Positions 7,055 through 15,522 of a stretch of DNA of 21,891 bases are shown piece after piece. The translations under genes and the position numbers were made by a program. Numbering within the stretch: the stretch's first letter is position 1; every line of letters starts with the position of its first letter. The DNA comes from Prevotellamassilia sp. (lineage in GTDB: Bacteria; Bacteroidota; Bacteroidia; Bacteroidales; Bacteroidaceae): NCBI GenBank assembly GCA_009775705.1, contig VSQE01000040.1:1-21891 (forward strand), in the 5' to 3' direction. The notes under the pieces were generated by a model. It was not told where the DNA came from. It ran no database searches and saw nothing but the letters and a program-made list of their open reading frames with translations.

Positions 7055-8098
7055 TCACGCCTCCGGCGGCGCGGCGGAGGCCCCGACATCCGGCCGTTGT
7101 TCTTTCTCCTCGTTCAGGAAAACGGCAATGTCCTTCAGAATGCGGTTGTAGGGAGGTGATTCCACATAGCCCGTATGTTTCCGCATCATCTCACCCACCG
7201 GAGCGGCGGCATGCTGATAGGCGGCCAGTTCGTTCTGCATCTGCGTGGCATGGCCGGCCAATTGGCGGATCTCGCGCTCGCGCTCGCGCCGCAAAGCCTC
7301 ACAGATTCCGTTGAGCAACGGCCCGACAACATTGTCGTACAGGTCGTGACCGCGCATATACAGATAGACCGTTTCGGGAGTAACTCCCAACCGCAGCAGC
7401 TCCTCGCGCAGCGGCTTGTAGGTTTTCTTGCCCTGCGGAAACTGGCGTTGCAGACGGCTCACCTTGGAGTTCACCCTGCGGCGGACGGCTTCAAGGGTCT
7501 GGTCGGGATGATAATAGTTCATGTCGTTGAGTTCCACAATACGCGAAAAATCAAGCATGGAGAACGACTTATAATAATCATAACGGTAGCACCAGACGCT
7601 CCAGACAAAAAGAGGCCATACGATTTCGGAATAGCGCGCCAGGAAATCCTCGAAGTCAAAAATACGCCGGTCATTGAGAGTGGCCATCACGCAGACATTG
7701 TGAAGCGAAGGAGCGTAACACTCGAAACTCTCTATGGCATAGACGTAGGTATGAAACACATACGGGCTCTCGCATACCATGCGGGAGGTTTCGGTGGCCC
7801 CCTGCATCAGATAGTCGTAATCCGCATCCACACAGGCAATCATGCTGCTGCCCAGCCTGTCGCCGAGACGATTGGCCAGCGCGATTTTCTTTCCCTTGCA
7901 GAGCGAGGTGCGCGAAGGGAGCATTACCTCAAAATAACGGTCTTTCGTCTCAAAAGTGCGCAACAGGCTGCTCCAGAAGAAAATATCATCGTAACTTTCA
8001 ACGTAAGCTATGATCTTACGCCGTGCCTGCTTTCCGTTGAGACGGTTGGCCGCAGCGATATAGGCGGAATTGAGGTTTTGTGAAAGACGCTTTGCCAT
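7055..8098 (-). CDS. DUF4435 (TOPRIM-like) protein, possible PARIS AriB-like effector
   Basis: A 347-residue protein starting at the ATG at 8098; a TTG at 8140 is in frame but gives a less family-like N-terminus. The N-terminal half has the DUF4435 pattern: 'AYVESYDDIFFW' with Glu34, then 'IACVDADYDYL' with Asp91, Asp93 and Asp95. This E...DxD layout is that of TOPRIM nuclease folds. The C-terminal part carries a charged helical stretch ('REREREIRQ') suggesting a coiled coil. It follows the ATPase gene on the same strand after 61 bp. In PARIS phage-defence systems an ABC-type ATPase (AriA) holds a DUF4435 nuclease (AriB) that cuts tRNA when released. The same domain pair and order occur here, but AAA-DUF4435 pairs are also found in many Bacteroidales chromosomes without a proven role, so defence is inferred. 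Confidence 0.72.
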   Translation of the reverse strand: MAKRLSQNLNSAYIAAANRLNGKQARRKIIAYVESYDDIFFWSSLLRTFETKDRYFEVMLPSRTSLCKGKKIALANRLGDRLGSSMIACVDADYDYLMQGATETSRMVCESPYVFHTYVYAIESFECYAPSLHNVCVMATLNDRRIFDFEDFLARYSEIVWPLFVWSVWCYRYDYYKSFSMLDFSRIVELNDMNYYHPDQTLEAVRRRVNSKVSRLQRQFPQGKKTYKPLREELLRLGVTPETVYLYMRGHDLYDNVVGPLLNGICEALRREREREIRQLAGHATQMQNELAAYQHAAAPVGEMMRKHTGYVESPPYNRILKDIAVFLNEEKEQRPDVGASAAPPEA

Positions 8099-8159
8099 AT
8101 CCGGGAACGTACACAGTAAGTAAAAAAGGGAATATTTCAATGACGGGCCCTTGCGGGTC

Positions 8160-8987
8160 TCAGACCGTGATGTCGCATACTTCGGTCACGGCATCTTCCC
8201 AGCCGTCCATAATCACTGCCGGAGAATGGGTGGTGAGAATGATCTGCACGTTGGGGTTCAGCTCGCGCACCATGTCGATGAGCCGTTTCTGCCAGTCAAA
8301 ATGCAGGCTGGCCTCGGGTTCGTCCATAAAAAGAACGTATGGCTGACGGTCCTGGGTGAGAGCCGTAAGCAGGATGACAAGGATCTGCTTCTCGCCGCTC
8401 GAAAGCAAATAAGGTGGCAGCAGTTCGTCGAACTGGACAAACTGTAGTTCGTTGCTGTTGCGGTCTATCTTCTTCCCCGTCTCGCTGAAGAGTTCGTCCA
8501 CCAGATCCTGAAAACGCGTTTTGATGAGCGAGGCCTCAGTCGCTTTTTCCCGAGCTTCGGGATCGCCTCCGGTAAGCAACTGTATCATGCGGTTGGCCAC
8601 ATTGACCTGATAGTCCAGATAACGCCGCTGCAAGAGGTAGAGCTGCCAGTCGAGCTCGGTATTGACCCTTCCGTCCGCCAGTGTGTTGAGCCGGTCGCCG
8701 CGGATGAGCTGACGGTCAAAACTCCGGATGATGTCGTAACGTATTCCGGTAGCATCGGAAGGACTGAAATCTATACGCACCCCCAGACGGCTGTTGCCGA
8801 TAAGTTCGCCGGTGGCGGGCAACGAGCGCAGATGCTGTATGAGTTTGTTCAGAATGGTGGTTTTCCCTGCTCCGTTGCGTCCGCTCAGCACATTCACGCC
8901 AGGACGAAGTTCCCACACGATGTGCTTGTGTCCGCTCCAGAGACTGCTGATTTCAATCTTTGCAATATAATCCGCCCACTTTATCAT
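8160..8987 (-). CDS. ABC-type AAA ATPase paired with the DUF4435 protein
   Basis: A 275-residue soluble ATPase with a complete SMC/ABC-like motif set: Walker A GRNGAGKT at 36-43, ABC signature 'LSSGEKQ' at 195-201, Walker B 'YVLFMDEPEAS' with Asp222 and Glu223, and switch His254 in 'LTTHSP'. The insert between the motifs is short and helical, with no long coiled coil. This places it in the AAA_15/AAA_21 group that accompanies OLD-like, Gabija-like or PARIS-like effectors. No membrane partner is nearby, so it is not a transporter ATPase. It is the first gene of a two-gene minus-strand operon with the DUF4435 protein. It is smaller than the PARIS AriA proteins I recall, so it may be a distinct branch. 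Confidence 0.8.
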   Translation of the reverse strand: MIKWADYIAKIEISSLWSGHKHIVWELRPGVNVLSGRNGAGKTTILNKLIQHLRSLPATGELIGNSRLGVRIDFSPSDATGIRYDIIRSFDRQLIRGDRLNTLADGRVNTELDWQLYLLQRRYLDYQVNVANRMIQLLTGGDPEAREKATEASLIKTRFQDLVDELFSETGKKIDRNSNELQFVQFDELLPPYLLSSGEKQILVILLTALTQDRQPYVLFMDEPEASLHFDWQKRLIDMVRELNPNVQIILTTHSPAVIMDGWEDAVTEVCDITV

Positions 8988-9024
8988 GATCGTTCTTTTT
9001 TAAATAGGATATAAGGTAGTAGGG

Positions 9025-9032
9025 CAAATATA
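9025..9032 (-). promoter_or_regulatory. -7 box of the ATPase-DUF4435 operon
   Basis: The minus strand reads TATATTTG here, a perfect TAnnTTTG, 37 bp before the ATPase ATG. I cannot find a good TTTG at -33. The 173-bp gap to the divergent barrel gene holds nothing else clear; no consensus promoter for the plus-strand gene is evident. Confidence 0.5.
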
Positions 9033-9160
9033 CAGACTTTTCGGAAAACGCACCCATGAAAATGACGCTTTTATTACCGACGGATTAAACCTTTTCCACT
9101 TCACAGGTCAAATAGAGGAAAACCAACCAACACAAACATCTAAATATACACCCAAAGTCC

Positions 9161-12100
9161 ATGAAAAAATATCTTCTGCTCGGCATCGGCCTCCTGATGC
9201 TTGCCACCGAAGGGCATGCCCAGCGCTACATCGTGACGGGAACCGCTCGCAACTTCCAATCAAAAACAGCCATCGAACTGGCCGGAGCCACTCTGATGCA
9301 TCCGGACAGTTCGTTCGTGGCAGGCGCCATGACAGACGAGAACGGAAACTTCCGCATCCATGCCAAAAAGGCCGGACGCTTTATCCTCAAACTCAGCTAC
9401 GTGGGATATACCCCCCTGTTGAAAGACATTGAACTGACGGCACAGAAAGATTCGCTGGGACTGGGCGAGTTGCTGCTCAGCTCCAAGGACGTGGCTTTGG
9501 GAACTGCCGTGGTGACAGCCACGGCTGCCCGCGTTGAGCAGAAGGAGGACACGACCATGTTCAATGCCGCGGCCTATCGTGTGCCGGAGGGCTCTACGCT
9601 CGAAGCGCTGGTAAAACAACTGCCGGGTGTGGAGATTGACGACAACGGGACCATCAAATGGAATGGCAAGGAAGTGAAAGAATTTCTGGTAAACGGAAAA
9701 GACCTCTTCAAAGGAGACACGAAAATAGCCTTGAAGAACCTGCCTACGGAAATGGTCAACAAAATAAAGGCCTACGACAAGAAGAGCGACTATACGGAAC
9801 AGACCGGCATTGACGACGGCGAGGAAACCACCGTACTGGACATCGCCACCAAAAGACAGCTCAACGAATCGTGGGTAACGAACCTGGACGTGGCCTACGG
9901 CACGAAAGACCGCTACTCGGGACGTTTCTTTGCCACACGGTTTACCGACCGCACCAGAGTCACCGCATTCGGATCGGCCAACAATACCGGAGACCGGGGA
10001 TTTGGCGGGCCGCGCGGATTCAGAGGAGGCGGAGGCGGCCTGACAGCATCGAAAATGGCAGGTCTGAGCTTTTCCTGGGAAAACGGCAAGGAGAAGAAAG
10101 AAGCCGGCCGGCTGGAACTGAACGGAGACGTCCACTACTCGCACAACAGCACCGACTTGCTCTCCACCTCGGCTTCGGAAACCTTTCTGACCTCGGGAGC
10201 CACCAGCTCCTTCAGCAACAGCCGCAACCGCAGCATCAGCAGCTCCACCAACGTCCACGCCAACGGACGCCTGAAATGGAGTCCCGACACGATGACGACC
10301 ATCACCTTCCGCCCGGCATTCAGCCATTCGGACAGCCACAGCCGTTCCCATCGCTTCACGGGTACCTTCAATGACGATCCTTACAAAATCAAGAACATGC
10401 AGTCACCGCTCGACAGCATCTTCTCCGATTTCTTCTTCAACACTCCCGTGCTCAATCCGCAACTGCTGGCCATCGCCGTCAACCGGAACCGCCGCGAGTC
10501 GCTCTCCGACAGCAAATCGAATAACGTAAGCGGAACATTGATGTTCCTGCGCCGCTTCGGCTCGAAAGGACGCAACGTATCGCTCAACTTTTCCGGAGGC
10601 TATACGAAAGGCGAAAGCAACTCTTTCTCCATCTCCGACATCCGGTATTTCAACAAACCGGAAAATGAAAGTACGAATTTCCTGAACCAGTACACGACTA
10701 CTCCTTCAAAAAACTACAACTACTCTGCTCGCCTGAGCTATACGGAACCCTTGGGCAAACAATGGTTCGCCGAGGCACGCTATGAGTTTTCCTATAAATA
10801 CTCGGACAGCGACCGTTCTCTCTACAACCTGAGCGACACACAGTCCTTCCTGGATGCCGGCTTCCCCCAATATGCCTCGTTCGGCCAGGCAGACGGTTAT
10901 CCGGTCATCGGATCCGTCCCAACCGAGGCGGACGCGCTGGCAGCCGTACGCGATGACAACAACTCCCAATACGCCACTTACAAGTACTTCGACCACACGA
11001 CCAACATCGGCGTAAGACACAATTCCGAAAAAATCCGCTTCAACGCCGGAGTAGACTTCAAGCCTCAACGCACGGAAATGGCCTACAACCGCCCTGCCCG
11101 TCTGGATACGGTAGTGACCCGCCACGTCTTCAACGTCTCACCTCAGGTACGCCTGCGCATCCGCTTCTCCAAGACCAACAATCTGGACCTGCGTTACCGC
11201 GGCTCTTCGTCCCAGCCGTCCATGACCAACCTGCTCGAAGTGGTCGATGATTCCGACCCGCTGAATATCTCCATGGGTAATGCCGGACTGAAACCGGCAT
11301 GGACCAACACGTTCCGCGCAATGTATCACGGATATAATGTCGACCGGCAACAGGGAATAATGGGAGGCATGGACTTCTCACAAACATCCAACTCCATCTC
11401 GAACATGATGGTCTACGACCAGACCACCGGTGTACGCTACACACGGCCGGAGAATATCAGCGGCAACTGGAATGCCAACGGACGCTTCATGTTCAACTCA
11501 GGACTGGGCGCGGAGAAACTCTTCACCGTTTCAACTTTCACGAATCTGGGCTACAACAATTCCGTGGGCTACGTGAGCGTGTTCGGCCGGAACGGACGTG
11601 CCGCCGGCACCTCCGAAGGCACGACAGACTATGACGCGATCTTCGCCAACTCAAACGCACAGAAGAATACCACCCGCACCTGGAACGTCGGAGAGCACCT
11701 GCGCGCCAACTACCGGAGAAGCTGGTTCGATGTAGGGGTGTTCGGAAATCTCAACTACCAGCACTCGCGCAGCCGCTTGCAGGAAAACGCCAACATGGAC
11801 ACCTGGAACTTCGCATACGGCGCCGAGGCCAACCTCACCTTTGACTGGGGCATGAGCATCTCCACGGACATCCGCATGAACTCCCGCCGCGGATATGCCG
11901 ACGCTTCCATGAACACGAACGAACTGCTCTGGAACGCACAGATCGCACAGAGTTTCCTGCGTAACAAAGCAGCCACCATCAGCCTGCAATTCTACGACAT
12001 CCTGCACGAACAGAGCAACGTGAGCCGTACCATCAACGCGCAAATGCGCAGCGACTCCTGGAACAATGCCATCTACTCCTACTGCATGGTCCACTTCATC

Positions 12101-12235
12101 TATAAGCTCAACATCTTCGGCGGAAGCAGCAAGAGCAAAGGCGACAGCAACGACGGTCCCCGTCCCGGCGGCCGTATGCGGGGACCCGGAGGCGGGCCTG
12201 GCGGTGGCATGCCGCCCATGCGCATAGGTTTCTGA
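9161..12235 (+). CDS. Outer-membrane beta-barrel family protein with CarboxypepD-like N-domain
   Basis: A 1024-residue protein with a signal peptide (MKKYLLLGIGLLMLATEGHA, then Q). Residues about 22-105 look like a carboxypeptidase-regulatory-like beta-sandwich ('VTGTARNF...GATLMHPDSSFVAGAMTDENGNFRI...YVGYTPL'). A plug-like segment follows ('LEALVKQLPGVEIDDNGTIKWNGKEVKEFLVNGKDLF', given here only as landmarks: LPGVEI, VNGKDLF). The remainder is a large barrel rich in alternating aromatic strands. This is the pattern of the Bacteroidota OMP_b-brl_3-type TonB-dependent-receptor-like proteins, not SusC, and no SusD partner is present. A Gly-rich segment ('GFGGPRGFRGGGGG', about residue 280) lies early in the barrel, and the C-terminus is a Gly/Pro/Arg/Met-rich tail ending in Phe. 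Transported substrate unknown. Appears monocistronic. Confidence 0.82.
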   Translation: MKKYLLLGIGLLMLATEGHAQRYIVTGTARNFQSKTAIELAGATLMHPDSSFVAGAMTDENGNFRIHAKKAGRFILKLSYVGYTPLLKDIELTAQKDSLGLGELLLSSKDVALGTAVVTATAARVEQKEDTTMFNAAAYRVPEGSTLEALVKQLPGVEIDDNGTIKWNGKEVKEFLVNGKDLFKGDTKIALKNLPTEMVNKIKAYDKKSDYTEQTGIDDGEETTVLDIATKRQLNESWVTNLDVAYGTKDRYSGRFFATRFTDRTRVTAFGSANNTGDRGFGGPRGFRGGGGGLTASKMAGLSFSWENGKEKKEAGRLELNGDVHYSHNSTDLLSTSASETFLTSGATSSFSNSRNRSISSSTNVHANGRLKWSPDTMTTITFRPAFSHSDSHSRSHRFTGTFNDDPYKIKNMQSPLDSIFSDFFFNTPVLNPQLLAIAVNRNRRESLSDSKSNNVSGTLMFLRRFGSKGRNVSLNFSGGYTKGESNSFSISDIRYFNKPENESTNFLNQYTTTPSKNYNYSARLSYTEPLGKQWFAEARYEFSYKYSDSDRSLYNLSDTQSFLDAGFPQYASFGQADGYPVIGSVPTEADALAAVRDDNNSQYATYKYFDHTTNIGVRHNSEKIRFNAGVDFKPQRTEMAYNRPARLDTVVTRHVFNVSPQVRLRIRFSKTNNLDLRYRGSSSQPSMTNLLEVVDDSDPLNISMGNAGLKPAWTNTFRAMYHGYNVDRQQGIMGGMDFSQTSNSISNMMVYDQTTGVRYTRPENISGNWNANGRFMFNSGLGAEKLFTVSTFTNLGYNNSVGYVSVFGRNGRAAGTSEGTTDYDAIFANSNAQKNTTRTWNVGEHLRANYRRSWFDVGVFGNLNYQHSRSRLQENANMDTWNFAYGAEANLTFDWGMSISTDIRMNSRRGYADASMNTNELLWNAQIAQSFLRNKAATISLQFYDILHEQSNVSRTINAQMRSDSWNNAIYSYCMVHFIYKLNIFGGSSKSKGDSNDGPRPGGRMRGPGGGPGGGMPPMRIGF

Positions 12236-12258
12236 AGCCTCCCCACCTATCACAAAAA

Positions 12259-12296
12259 CACAAGGCCCGTTCGTCTAAGTTAGAACGGGCCTTGTG
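12259..12296. terminator. Bidirectional intrinsic terminator
   Basis: A perfect 14-bp stem (12259-12272 with 12283-12296, arm CACAAGGCCCGTTC) with a 10-nt loop lies between two converging genes. On the minus strand it is followed by TTTTTG; on the plus strand by the weaker CTTATCTTT. Confidence 0.85.
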
Positions 12297-12330
12297 CTTA
12301 TCTTTACTCCTACAATTAAAAAGCTTTTCT

Positions 12331-12355
12331 CCCGAAGCCCTCAACGGCCTTCGGG
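12331..12355 (-). terminator. Hairpin overlapping the stop codon of the lipoprotein gene
   Basis: A 7-bp stem CCCGAAG/CTTCGGG (12331-12337 with 12349-12355) is followed on the minus strand by AGAAAAGCTTTTTAATT. The TGA stop (12343-12341) lies in the loop. It would be a first termination or mRNA 3'-end structure before the stronger hairpin at 12259-12296. Confidence 0.5.
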
Positions 12356-12703
12356 AATCTCGAACAGCAACGTGTCGGCATAGGTGACTCCTATGCCGTT
12401 GCGCGCAAAGGCCACGGCAAAATAAAGACCGGGCTTCAACGACCGTGTCGCGGCGGAGAAGGTGTCCTGCGCGTCTGCGGACAGCACTTCCAAACGCAGC
12501 GTGTCGTTGCCGTAGCTGAAACCCCGCTGCCGCACCTCGCTGTTGGGCGAAGACAGGACGCATCCCGTCAACAGACAGGAGTCGCCATCGACCACCGCCG
12601 ACACACTTTTCACCGTCGGGGCAAACGGCTGCTCGCCCGAACGGTCTACGGGATTACACGCGGCAAAAAGCAAAAAAACACCTGCCGGAATTATCTTTTT
12701 CAT
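12341..12703 (-). CDS. Small lipoprotein with one fibronectin-III-like domain
   Basis: A 120-residue protein. The N-terminus MKKIIPAGVFLLFAAC is a lipoprotein signal with a plausible lipidated Cys16; the -3 residue is Phe, which is not ideal for a lipobox. Residues about 28-117 follow a pattern common in Bacteroidota surface lipoproteins: 'LTGCVLSS...VRQRGFSYG...LKPGLYFAVAFARNGIGVTYADTLLFEI'. This is a fibronectin-III-like beta-sandwich. Function unknown; it probably sits in the envelope. Its ATG overlaps the tilS stop as ATGA, indicating translational coupling to a tRNA-modification gene, an odd pairing. Confidence 0.7.
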   Translation of the reverse strand: MKKIIPAGVFLLFAACNPVDRSGEQPFAPTVKSVSAVVDGDSCLLTGCVLSSPNSEVRQRGFSYGNDTLRLEVLSADAQDTFSAATRSLKPGLYFAVAFARNGIGVTYADTLLFEIPEGR

Positions 12704-14055
12704 ATCTGCTTATCCTTTTGTTCTGAAATTTCTACCCTGAGCACACGCAAGGTCGCCTCTGTCACGGCACAGCGCCGGTCCGGGATCTCCCCCACCAGCC
12801 ACACGATGCCATCGGCATCACACAGCACGAGGGCCGCCCGCTTGTCGAGCACCGAGCGCTTGCGGTCCGTCAGGAAATCGCTGACCAACTTCGTACCCCG
12901 CTTCATGCCGAAAGGAGCGAAACGGTCTGCCGGCCGCACACTACGCACGGTCAGCGGCAAACGCACCGTGGAAAAATCCAGCCATGCCGTCCGCCTGTCG
13001 CGCGGCACCTCTTCGCCCACCACATATTCCGCCACGGACAGTCGCAACTCACGGCCGTCGGGAAGGGTCTGCCGCTCTCCGGGACGCACTTCACGGCCCG
13101 GCAGCGGCACCGGATGCCGCCGTATCTCGAAACGGCCGCGGTTAAGCGTGGCCGTGTAGTGTTCCGTCTCATAAAACGTTCCGGTCCGTCCGTCCAACGC
13201 GGCATAGATCTCTTCCGCACGCCGTGGCGAAAAACCGTAAGGGCGCAACAACTCGTAAAAGAGCGTCTGCGGCGCAGGTCGGCCGCGCAAGGCCTCCACG
13301 TCCACATCGATCCCGCTGGGTACGTGCCGCGCCACTTCTCCCATCAACCGTTCCAAGGCATAACCGTACAACCGCTCCGCATCTGCCAGACGGCGCTGCG
13401 TCTCGGCCAGCACCCTGTCGGCATCGGGGTTCAACTCGCGCAACAGCGGCAACAGCTCCCATCTCACCTTGTTCCTTTTATAGACCGTCTCCAGGTTGGA
13501 ACTGTCCGTCACATAGTCCTGCCGTTCCGCACGCAGAAAGGCCTCAATGTCACCACGCGTAATGTCCAGCATGGGACGCACCACCCTCCCGCGCCGCGGC
13601 GACATGCCCGTCAGTCCCCGCAGTCCCGTGCCCCGGGCAAGGTTCAGCAACAAGGTCTCCACGTTGTCCTCCCGATGGTGGGCCACGGCAATGGCCGCGC
13701 CGGCACGTTCGTCGGCCAACCGTTCAAACCATTCGTAGCGCAACCGACGGGCCGCCATCTCGATGCTGATTCCGCAGGCACAGGCATACTCCTTCGTGTC
13801 GAAATCCCTACAGTGCAGCCTCACTCCCACACGGCGGCAAAGCTCGCGCACGAAATTCTCATCGCGCAGGCTCTCGCTGCCCCGCAGGTGGAAATTGCAG
13901 TGCGCCGCCTCCACCTCATACCCCAGCCGCAACAGTCCTACGAGCAGGGCCACGCTGTCCGCGCCGCCGCTCAACGCCACCAGCACCCGCCCCTGCGGCG
14001 GCAAAAGCCGGTGGCGGTCTATGGTTTCCTGCAACTGTTCGGGAAACGGTTTCAT
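12700..14055 (-). CDS. tilS: tRNA(Ile)-lysidine synthase
   Basis: Cytoplasmic enzyme that uses ATP and lysine to convert C34 of the CAU-anticodon isoleucine tRNA to lysidine, so that it reads AUA. The 451-residue length fits full-length TilS with its C-terminal domains. The PP-loop motif SGGADS is at 29-34, and 'AHCNFHLRG' and 'AVAHHREDNVETLLLNLARGTGLRGL' (landmarks: HHREDNVET, RGTGLRGL) are characteristic of the N-terminal domain. The C-terminal domain begins near residue 372 with 'SVRPADRFAPFGMKRGTKLV'. It lies 18 bp after the radical SAM gene and overlaps the lipoprotein gene by 4 bp, forming a three-gene operon. Confidence 0.95.
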   Translation of the reverse strand: MKPFPEQLQETIDRHRLLPPQGRVLVALSGGADSVALLVGLLRLGYEVEAAHCNFHLRGSESLRDENFVRELCRRVGVRLHCRDFDTKEYACACGISIEMAARRLRYEWFERLADERAGAAIAVAHHREDNVETLLLNLARGTGLRGLTGMSPRRGRVVRPMLDITRGDIEAFLRAERQDYVTDSSNLETVYKRNKVRWELLPLLRELNPDADRVLAETQRRLADAERLYGYALERLMGEVARHVPSGIDVDVEALRGRPAPQTLFYELLRPYGFSPRRAEEIYAALDGRTGTFYETEHYTATLNRGRFEIRRHPVPLPGREVRPGERQTLPDGRELRLSVAEYVVGEEVPRDRRTAWLDFSTVRLPLTVRSVRPADRFAPFGMKRGTKLVSDFLTDRKRSVLDKRAALVLCDADGIVWLVGEIPDRRCAVTEATLRVLRVEISEQKDKQI

Positions 14056-14073
14056 CCGGCCGGGCCCTTTCGT

Positions 14074-14850
14074 TCAATAAGAGGCCAAGGCTGGAATGCC
14101 TTCCGCCTCCACCCGTTCCACAATACGGTCCAGTTCCTCGCGCGAGGCCTTGCGCAGCCCGGCATCGGGCGTCTCGCGGTCAATGGTATAGACCATCACC
14201 TGCCGGGGACGTATACGCCGCAAGGCCTCCAACCAAGGCCCCACGTATTCCTCGCCGGTATTGTCCACGCTGCAGCCTCCGCTTTCACCTTTCATGAAAA
14301 GGGTCTGCACGATGAGCCGTCCCTCGAAGGCACACAGCGCGCGCACCACCTCCTCCACATCGTAACGGCCCGTCGGACGGTTCACCCGTTCTATATATCC
14401 GGCCGATACCGTATCGAGCTTCAGGATGTTGTTGTCCACCCGCAGCAGCGCCTCCCTCACCCGAGGCAGACCAGCCCGCGTGGCATTGCTCAGCACGCTC
14501 ACCCGCGCCGCGGGACAATAGCGGTCGCGCAATGCTATGGTATCGTCTATGATGGCAGGAAAATCGGGATGGGCCGTAGGCTCCCCGTTGCCGGCAAAGG
14601 TCAGCACATCGGGCAGCTCGCCTTCCGCCTGCATCTTCCGCAACTGTGCCTCAAGCGCACGGCTCACTTCCTCGCGCGTGGGGCGCGGGGCACGGGGCCG
14701 GCGTCCGGCATTGAAGCCGCATTCGCAATACAGACAATCGAACGTACAGATTTTTCCATCGGCCGGCATCAGGTTGATGCCGAGCGACACACCCAGACGC
14801 CGGCTGCGTACGGGGCCGAAAACAGGCGAAGGGAAAAGAAGGGTTGACAT
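14074..14850 (-). CDS. Radical SAM protein (COG0731-like)
   Basis: A 258-residue iron-sulfur enzyme. The SAM-cleaving cluster motif CxxxCxxC is Cys35, Cys39 and Cys42 ('CTFDCLYCECG'), and 'GNGEPT' at 87-92 is the GGE-like SAM-binding motif. The opening 'FGPVRSRRLGVSLGINLMP' is typical of the group loosely related to the tRNA wybutosine enzymes. The substrate reaction is not known for most bacterial members. It is the first gene of the operon with tilS, which gives weak support for an RNA-related role. The ATG at 14850 gives the family N-terminus. Confidence 0.82.
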   Translation of the reverse strand: MSTLLFPSPVFGPVRSRRLGVSLGINLMPADGKICTFDCLYCECGFNAGRRPRAPRPTREEVSRALEAQLRKMQAEGELPDVLTFAGNGEPTAHPDFPAIIDDTIALRDRYCPAARVSVLSNATRAGLPRVREALLRVDNNILKLDTVSAGYIERVNRPTGRYDVEEVVRALCAFEGRLIVQTLFMKGESGGCSVDNTGEEYVGPWLEALRRIRPRQVMVYTIDRETPDAGLRKASREELDRIVERVEAEGIPALASY

Positions 14851-14884
14851 GATATTCCGTTTTTACTGAATCTGATTTCGGAAG

Positions 14885-14892
14885 CAAAGATA
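14885..14892 (-). promoter_or_regulatory. -7 box of the radical SAM-tilS operon
   Basis: The minus strand reads TATCTTTG, a perfect TAnnTTTG, 34 bp before the ATG at 14850. No clear -33 TTTG is visible. Confidence 0.55.
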
Positions 14893-14982
14893 CGGAAAAA
14901 GCCGTTTCCGCGTATTGCCGCAGGGAATGAAAGTTTCCCGCTCACACCCGAAGCAGACCGATACATAAACGGCACCGACCGT

Positions 14983-15033
14983 AAAAAAACAAAGAGAGAG
15001 ACTGTTCCGCAGGATATTACGGAAAGGTCTCTC
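14983..15033 (-). terminator. Intrinsic terminator of rplS
   Basis: The stem GAGAGAC/GTCTCTC (14996-15002 with 15027-15033) is topped by a second stem TTCCG/CGGAA (15005-15009 with 15020-15024). On the minus strand it is followed by CTTTGTTTTTTT. It lies 31 bp after the rplS stop. Confidence 0.85.
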
Positions 15034-15064
15034 CCAAAACTTTGGTATTCTCTCTGAAAAAGCT

Positions 15065-15433
15065 TTATGCGTTCTTGGAAACGATGGTACGTTTTTCCTT
15101 GATACGGGCCTTCTTTCCGGTGAGTGCACGCAGGTAGTACAGTTTGGCGCGGCGCACCTTACCGATCTTGTTCACCTCGATGCTGTCGATGTTCGGAGAG
15201 TTGAGGGGGAAGATACGTTCCACACCCACAGTGCCCGACATCTTGCGCACGGTGAAACGCTTCTTGTCCTGATGTCCGGAAATCTTGATAACAACGCCGC
15301 GATACAACTGGATACGCTCCTTGTTACCTTCGACGATCTTGTATGCAACGGTCACGGTGTCACCAGCCTTGAAGGTGGGAAAAGACTTGCCCGTAGCAAA
15401 TGCTTCTTCAGCAATCTTAATTAAATCTGCCAT
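15065..15433 (-). CDS. rplS: 50S ribosomal protein L19
   Basis: Ribosomal large-subunit protein located at the 30S-50S interface. The 122 residues align with L19 throughout: 'FKAGDTVTVAYKIVEGNKER', 'YRGVVIKISG', 'FTVRKMSGTVGVERIFPLNSP', then 'KIGKVRRAKLYYLR' and 'GKKARIKE'. In many bacteria rplS is in an operon with trmD and rimM. Here it stands alone, with its own promoter at 15523-15553 and its own terminator, as is common in Bacteroidota. Confidence 0.97.
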   Translation of the reverse strand: MADLIKIAEEAFATGKSFPTFKAGDTVTVAYKIVEGNKERIQLYRGVVIKISGHQDKKRFTVRKMSGTVGVERIFPLNSPNIDSIEVNKIGKVRRAKLYYLRALTGKKARIKEKRTIVSKNA

Positions 15434-15515
15434 TTGATTGGATAATTAATATTGTTTGTCCGTCCCGGCCCAACATAACGGGGAACTCTGCATCCCGACA
15501 GCGGTTGGGCGGAAA
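15434..15515 (-). promoter_or_regulatory. rplS 5' leader with a conserved-looking hairpin
   Basis: The leader predicted from the promoter is about 80 nt. Its arms GCCCAAC and GTTGGGC (15504-15510 with 15468-15474) form a perfect 7-bp stem enclosing a smaller possible stem (GGGA with TCCC). Ribosomal-protein leaders often bind their own protein, so autoregulation is possible, but no homologous leader can be checked here. Confidence 0.4.
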
Positions 15516-15522
15516 AGCGTTG

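Noticed and set aside
8160..8987. ABC transporter ATPase
   Set aside because: No permease or membrane protein is adjacent and the protein resembles the AAA_15/AAA_21 group; its partner is a DUF4435 protein.
9161..12235. SusC of a polysaccharide-utilisation locus
   Set aside because: No SusD-like gene follows and the plug and barrel features fit the other barrel family better.
13114..14847. 577-codon plus-strand frame opposite tilS and the radical SAM gene
   Set aside because: Low-complexity His/Gln/Arg-rich translation with no domains, covering two well-supported minus-strand genes.
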